Shown piece by piece: positions 59,701-64,000 of a stretch of DNA of 64,000 nucleotides. The DNA lies in the NCBI RefSeq assembly GCF_018139145.2, contig NC_059478.1, positions 36,249,001-36,313,000 of the forward strand, given 5' to 3'. The DNA is from Gymnogyps californianus. Its lineage: Eukaryota; Chordata; Aves; Accipitriformes; Cathartidae. How positions within the stretch are numbered: position 1 is the stretch's first letter; the number at the start of each line of letters is the position of its first letter. A program made the translations under genes and the position numbers. The notes under the pieces were generated by a model, which saw only the letters and a program-made list of their open reading frames with translations, was not told the origin of the DNA and searched no databases.

Positions 59701-62700
59701 GGTGACACCTCCCGCCTGGGACTGGTCGCCGCACGCTGCCGCGCTCTCCAGAGAGATGGAAGCGGGCGTGCAACAGGCAGGGTGAACTGAAGTGCCGCAA
59801 GGCTGAGACAGGCTGCAGCGTGAGGCTACAGACACGGCACGACCGGCTGCGCTCTGTCGGGGCTGCCAGGAGGCTCGGCCGTCCCCCCCAGCGCTGGCAG
59901 AGCATGCACGGGGCCTGCCTTCCCCTTGCCTGTCAGCGTGGTGGCATCTCCAGTCCTTTCATAGATAGCTCCCAGTGCATATGCAAAAGGCAGACTGGGG
60001 TCTCTGGGTCTTTTCCCCCGAAATGCTCGCCCTCCGATTGCTCACGGCATCCGTCGCCGCTTTTTCCGCCAGCTGAAGCCTGGGTCGGCAGGGAGCTGGG
60101 GGGGCGAGGGCTGGTGCTGCCCCGCGGCTGGAGCTGGGAGACCCAGACCTGACTGGCGTGTGAGTGCAGCGGTCATCGCAAACCCACCCTCGGGTGAAGC
60201 ATGCCTTGTTTGGTACTGGAGTTTTACAAAAAAACCAGGAAATCAAACAGGATCCTCAGACCCTTCCCAGAGACGGGATTTCATTTTATTGGCAATGGAG
60301 ACAGCCTCTCTTCTATGGCTCCGAATACTTGCCTCTCTTTCTTCTGCAATATTCTTTTTACTTGAAACGTTAATAATTTAGTATGCTGCCATCACTCACT
60401 AAAAATGCAACTCAGTTGTTGTGTAGCATGCATTCAATTCTTCGCGTTACCTGGTAATTTTGCCACTTGCTTTAAAAGAGTGGATTGTTTTCTCAATTTT
60501 AATTTTGAAGCTCTACTTCTTTCCTCCTTTCTGACTGTACCTCAGGCGAACACAAGCTTGTTCTGGTGCAAGGGCAAAGAAAACTGAGCCCTTGGTACAT
60601 GGCCACGTCCGTGCCCTCCGTGTTTGCCCTCTGCAGCTCTCTCGGCGTTGCCCTGGTGCCGCTGCCTGTCTCTGCCTCCATCTTCTGCCTCCTCGGTGGA
60701 TGTACGTAGCCTGAGGAGGTGTACGAGAGCTCTCTCAAGTCTGAGTCACTATTTGACAAACAGGAGGAAATTCCTGCCGACGCCGGGCGCAGGCGTGCCG
60801 TGGGCTGGGGCTGCCCCTCGCTGTGGTCTGTGTCCGCACCGGCAGCGACTGCTCCCGTGGGCGTTGTCCTACGCACAAACAAATAAATTTCAGTATTAAA
60901 AGTTTCTTTGTATTGGAACAGGAACCGGGGCTCTTCTTCTCTTTGCAGGTGCAACGCCCTGGGGCGAGGGGCAGGCAGGTCAGAGCCCCTGTCTTTAAAG
61001 GAAGATGTGGGGGGGGGAAATCACACCTGCGGAGAGAGCAGATGCTGGAGGCGTGGGTAGCCGTAGCCACGAAAACGCCTTGTTAGAGGAGGAGAAAATT
61101 TATTTCTCAGGGTGCTCTATTGGGGAAGCAGTAATATATTTTCTCATAGCAGTGCAATTTTACAAAAAGACACATTTTTTTTTCTTCCTCAGTGTGCTCG
61201 CCATACCACATTTCAAATGCGTGTCTTACTGCCTGTCATTTATACTTCATCGCCTCCTTTAAAGCATACCGGTCTGAGTGCTCATCCTCCATGCGGGAGA
61301 CACCAGGACATTCACCTCGTCTCTCTTCCTTCGCCGGGCGCATGGGGCTGCAGTGGACCGTGTTTGTGTCACTTAACACCCCTCTTCCATCATGATGTCT
61401 GTGTGCAGTAATTAGCACACACTTCAGTTTACTTCGTAATAGGAGGCTTTGTTCTCGCTCATCATTCATTTCTTACTTAACCGTGAAAACCTGGAAGTTG
61501 CGTCAATTTGAAAAATACGCTTAAGGGGCATAACAGCATATAAATATATTGGAAGGGCATCAACACGAAGGATGTGAGAGATTTGTTTACATTGGTAGAA
61601 GACAGAAATTACTAGTTGTAACGGGGTGAAATTAATAATATATTTTCAGGCCGGTTGTCAGCCTACAGTGCCTCCAGCAAAGGGAAGCAGGGGAAACCCT
61701 GGCATTAGAGACCTTTAAAACAGACTGAGATAACTGTGTCATGGACAGCTGGACTTTAGACATTATCACCTCTGGTGTGATCTCGTCCTCCGTTGCAGGA
61801 CCCACAGTGGTTCCTCGGCCACAGCAGCTGGCTTGTATGTATGACATACCTGAGTAGTCACCCACCCCAAATGAGGAGAGGTTTGGATCTGGGAGAGAAA
61901 GATGTGAGGCTGCCAATGACAGAGGGCAGGAGAAGGAAGCTGTTATGAGAGGGGCTGGAGGTCAGCAGTAGAAGGTGATGGAGATGTGGTCCAGGGACAC
62001 TGGCAACATGCTGCAAGAAAAGGCTGAAGGTCTGGATCATTCAAAAAAATCCCCTGGCCTGTTAGGCTCCAGCCAAACATCACAAATGGAGTCTATGAGA
62101 TCATACTAAAAACACAGGACATTAAATGCAGCAGCAGATTCCATTATTTTCCCCCATGCTCATGTAGAAAAAATGAGCGGTTGATAGAAAACACTACACA
62201 GCGAAATCTCCACGCCACTCCGGTACCAAAGTGAGCACATCAGACCACGTCCCCTCCTGAACACCGCATCAGACTGAATTACCCGGGAGCAGGAGAATGG
62301 TGTGGGCACCGAAGTCGTGGTGAGGAATGCCGGACTCCTGGGGGAAGCCTCTGTCCCTGCGGCATTGCCTCGCGCTGCCGGCTGCCCTAACGTGGCCGCA
62401 CGCCCCCCGCGCCCCACTGCAGAGGATGCTGCTCTGGTCCAGCCCGGTCACTCGGGTCTCACGAGGGCCAGAGCATCCCTCCTTGCACCCGCCGCTGTCC
62501 CCGGGAGATGGATGTGTGGCCTTCTCGTGGTCAGCCTGATGCTCATGGAGATATAATTAACATGCCCTTATCTAACTGATCGTTCCAGCTGATGTCATTA
62601 ATCTACACGAATTTCCTCATAAAACTGCTGTCAAAGATTTTTAAAGTAGGACAATCGTTGGATATTTTTTTCCAGAACAGCTGTAATTAAGTGACAAAAA

Positions 62701-63699
62701 TATGATTACTTGAAGACTCAGTTGGATAATTTACTTTTCCTTTATGCTTTGGAAGCCCCACTGATTTTTCCAGATGTGGTGACAGTGTGTACGTGGTAGA
62801 TCCGGATCGTGGATCGGTTAATTCCAGGGCAGGGCAGAGCCTGCCTTCCTCAGCCCGATGCCGGGGAGCGGCACCCCGCTGAATGCCTGCCGGCTCTCCT
62901 GCCTCTGAGCCAGGAGCGGGAGGATGCTGGGGGAGGCAGAGACAGACAGTGGTCCTTTCCCACCCTCGGCTTCCAGTCAGTTTGACACAGTCGGTTGCAC
63001 CTTGGAAAAAAACCTGTGGCAAACGGCGATGTCTCCCACAGCTGTTTGCACAGGTCTCTGCCTCTTTTCTCATAAATTTGACTTGTTCCACAGCTTTTAC
63101 CGGCATTTATGGGACTATCATAATCTCAAGGCCTCTGAGGTGCCTTATATATACTGGGATGAGTAGGAACAGACCATACATCTTTATGTCAGGCTTTCCG
63201 AAAACCCAGACAACGTGTTCTGAAGCTTTTTCAGGACACTTCTTTCCTTTGTGTGTTTTAGGTACCTATCATTATTTTCAAAACATCTGGGCATGAAAAG
63301 CAGCAAGCTGCTGTTGGCAAGGAGGTCTGGTCCTCCAACATCTCTCGAACCCTGCTCGCCGCAGGAGACACGGACCTGTCCAGACGCAGCACGTGTGTGA
63401 GGAAGGTCAGGCTCCGCTTCTGCTAGCCAAATCTCTGCTCTTTTCCACCTCCTCAGCCCGGATGCACGCATATCCCTCCCATTTCTTACATGGCATAAGG
63501 TACGCTTCGAGGTTGCAGAGAGCTAATAAAAGCCGTTGCCAGGTGCGATTTGTATTCTGTAAACCGAGAGGGCACGTTTTCCCCAATCAATGAGGTTCTG
63601 AGAACTCAAAAGTTCAAGCCATTAATTAAGTTAGGAAGCTACACAGTGGCACAAATGCCTGCATGGAAGGCTGGGGATCAATTTCCAGCATCAGCCCGA
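59701..63699. other. No recognisable gene
   Basis: Mixed DNA with GC-richer patches near 59730-60130, 60610-60850 and 62340-62520. 61680-61760 has weak resemblance to a LINE 3' coding end but I cannot support it. 62545-62700 is AT-rich with TAATTA-type words. No RNA gene or domain was recognised. Confidence 0.5.
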
Positions 63700-63850
63700 C
63701 TCCGACGAGCGCTCCTGCCGAGACTGGCGCTGGCGCAGCCCCTCGGCAGGTGATGGGGAGCTGCGGCGTTCCGCGGCCGGCAGCTGTCGGCACCGCGGCG
63801 CGGTCACCCTCCGCGGCGGCTTTCCAACCCCGGCTCCCGCTCTGTGCATG
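63700..63850. promoter_or_regulatory. CpG-rich patch with hairpin
   Basis: About 150 bp of high CpG density (GCGGCCGGC, CCGCGGCGCGG, TCCGCGGCGG). At its left end is a perfect 9-bp inverted repeat, CCTGCCGAG (63714-63722) and CTCGGCAGG (63742-63750), with an inner GCTG/CAGC stem in the loop. It is too small to be called a CpG island with confidence, and the window ends 150 bp later. Confidence 0.3.
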
Positions 63851-64000
63851 TGCACATCTTCCTTCTGCAGGTATAACAACCAGTTATACCGATGCGTTTC
63901 CGTCCATACTGGGCACGCGAGGACGCGCGTTAAAATACGGAAAAACAGGGCTTGAAGTCGCAAGTTCTAGTACTTCGGAGACTATTGCCTTTCCTTGATT
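63851..64000. other. No recognisable gene
   Basis: Mixed sequence to the window edge; nothing recognised. Confidence 0.5.

Noticed and set aside
61680..61760. Weak resemblance to a LINE 3' coding end (GAGACCTTTAAAACAGACTG)
   Set aside because: No terminal octamers and no legible protein block on either strand.
1..64000. CRISPR array, operon or prokaryotic mobile element
   Set aside because: No spaced identical repeats, no compact gene order, and clear vertebrate LINEs throughout.

Overview
This window looks like vertebrate nuclear DNA, almost certainly from a bird. The main evidence is the interspersed repeats. Three LINE copies end in, or have decayed from, the ATTCTATGAT-type 3' repeat of the CR1 clade, and their translations carry CR1-type reverse transcriptase blocks. 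The other traits fit: long AT-rich non-coding stretches, short CpG-rich patches, hexamer minisatellites and microsatellites, and no compact gene arrangement. CR1 copies of this kind also occur in crocodilians and turtles, so 'bird' is an inference from their near-intact look. I cannot name the species or the locus.

I recognise no host protein-coding gene, tRNA, rRNA or microRNA. The open frames are short and unrelated to each other, and the long ones have specific explanations: a stop-poor hexamer array (2612-2989) or LINE reverse transcriptase. The window is best read as intergenic or deep intronic DNA.

Layout: 1-2600 unremarkable; 2612-2989 a hexamer minisatellite in strict 6-bp register; 3762-5890 several small tandem duplications and a (TCG)/(TTG) microsatellite; 9171 (CAG)8; 10155-10455 a CpG-rich patch; 13414-14487 a 5'-truncated CR1 (+) with one frameshift and one 141-bp in-frame deletion; 22080-22490 a CpG-rich, promoter-like patch; 26342-27183 a second CR1 (-) of a different subfamily with an open frame; 29800-30070 an ancient reverse transcriptase relic (-); 30290-31520 CpG-rich patches, then a candidate conserved non-coding element (31545-31800); 34381-34437 a GGGGAN hexamer array; 40695-41010 an apparent ancient L2/CR1-type 3' tail; 49180-50312 an ancient CR1-clade LINE relic with endonuclease and reverse transcriptase traces in order on the minus strand; 58637-59147 a decayed CR1 (+); 63700-63850 a CpG-rich patch with a strong hairpin.

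No genes work together here. The history that can be read is of transposons: at least two younger CR1 subfamilies laid over much older LINE debris, plus local slippage repeats. I found no new enzymatic or defence system. The most useful observations are the colinear ancient LINE relic, the in-frame CR1 deletion mapped against a second copy in the same window, the register-locked hexamer array, and several perfect inverted repeats.
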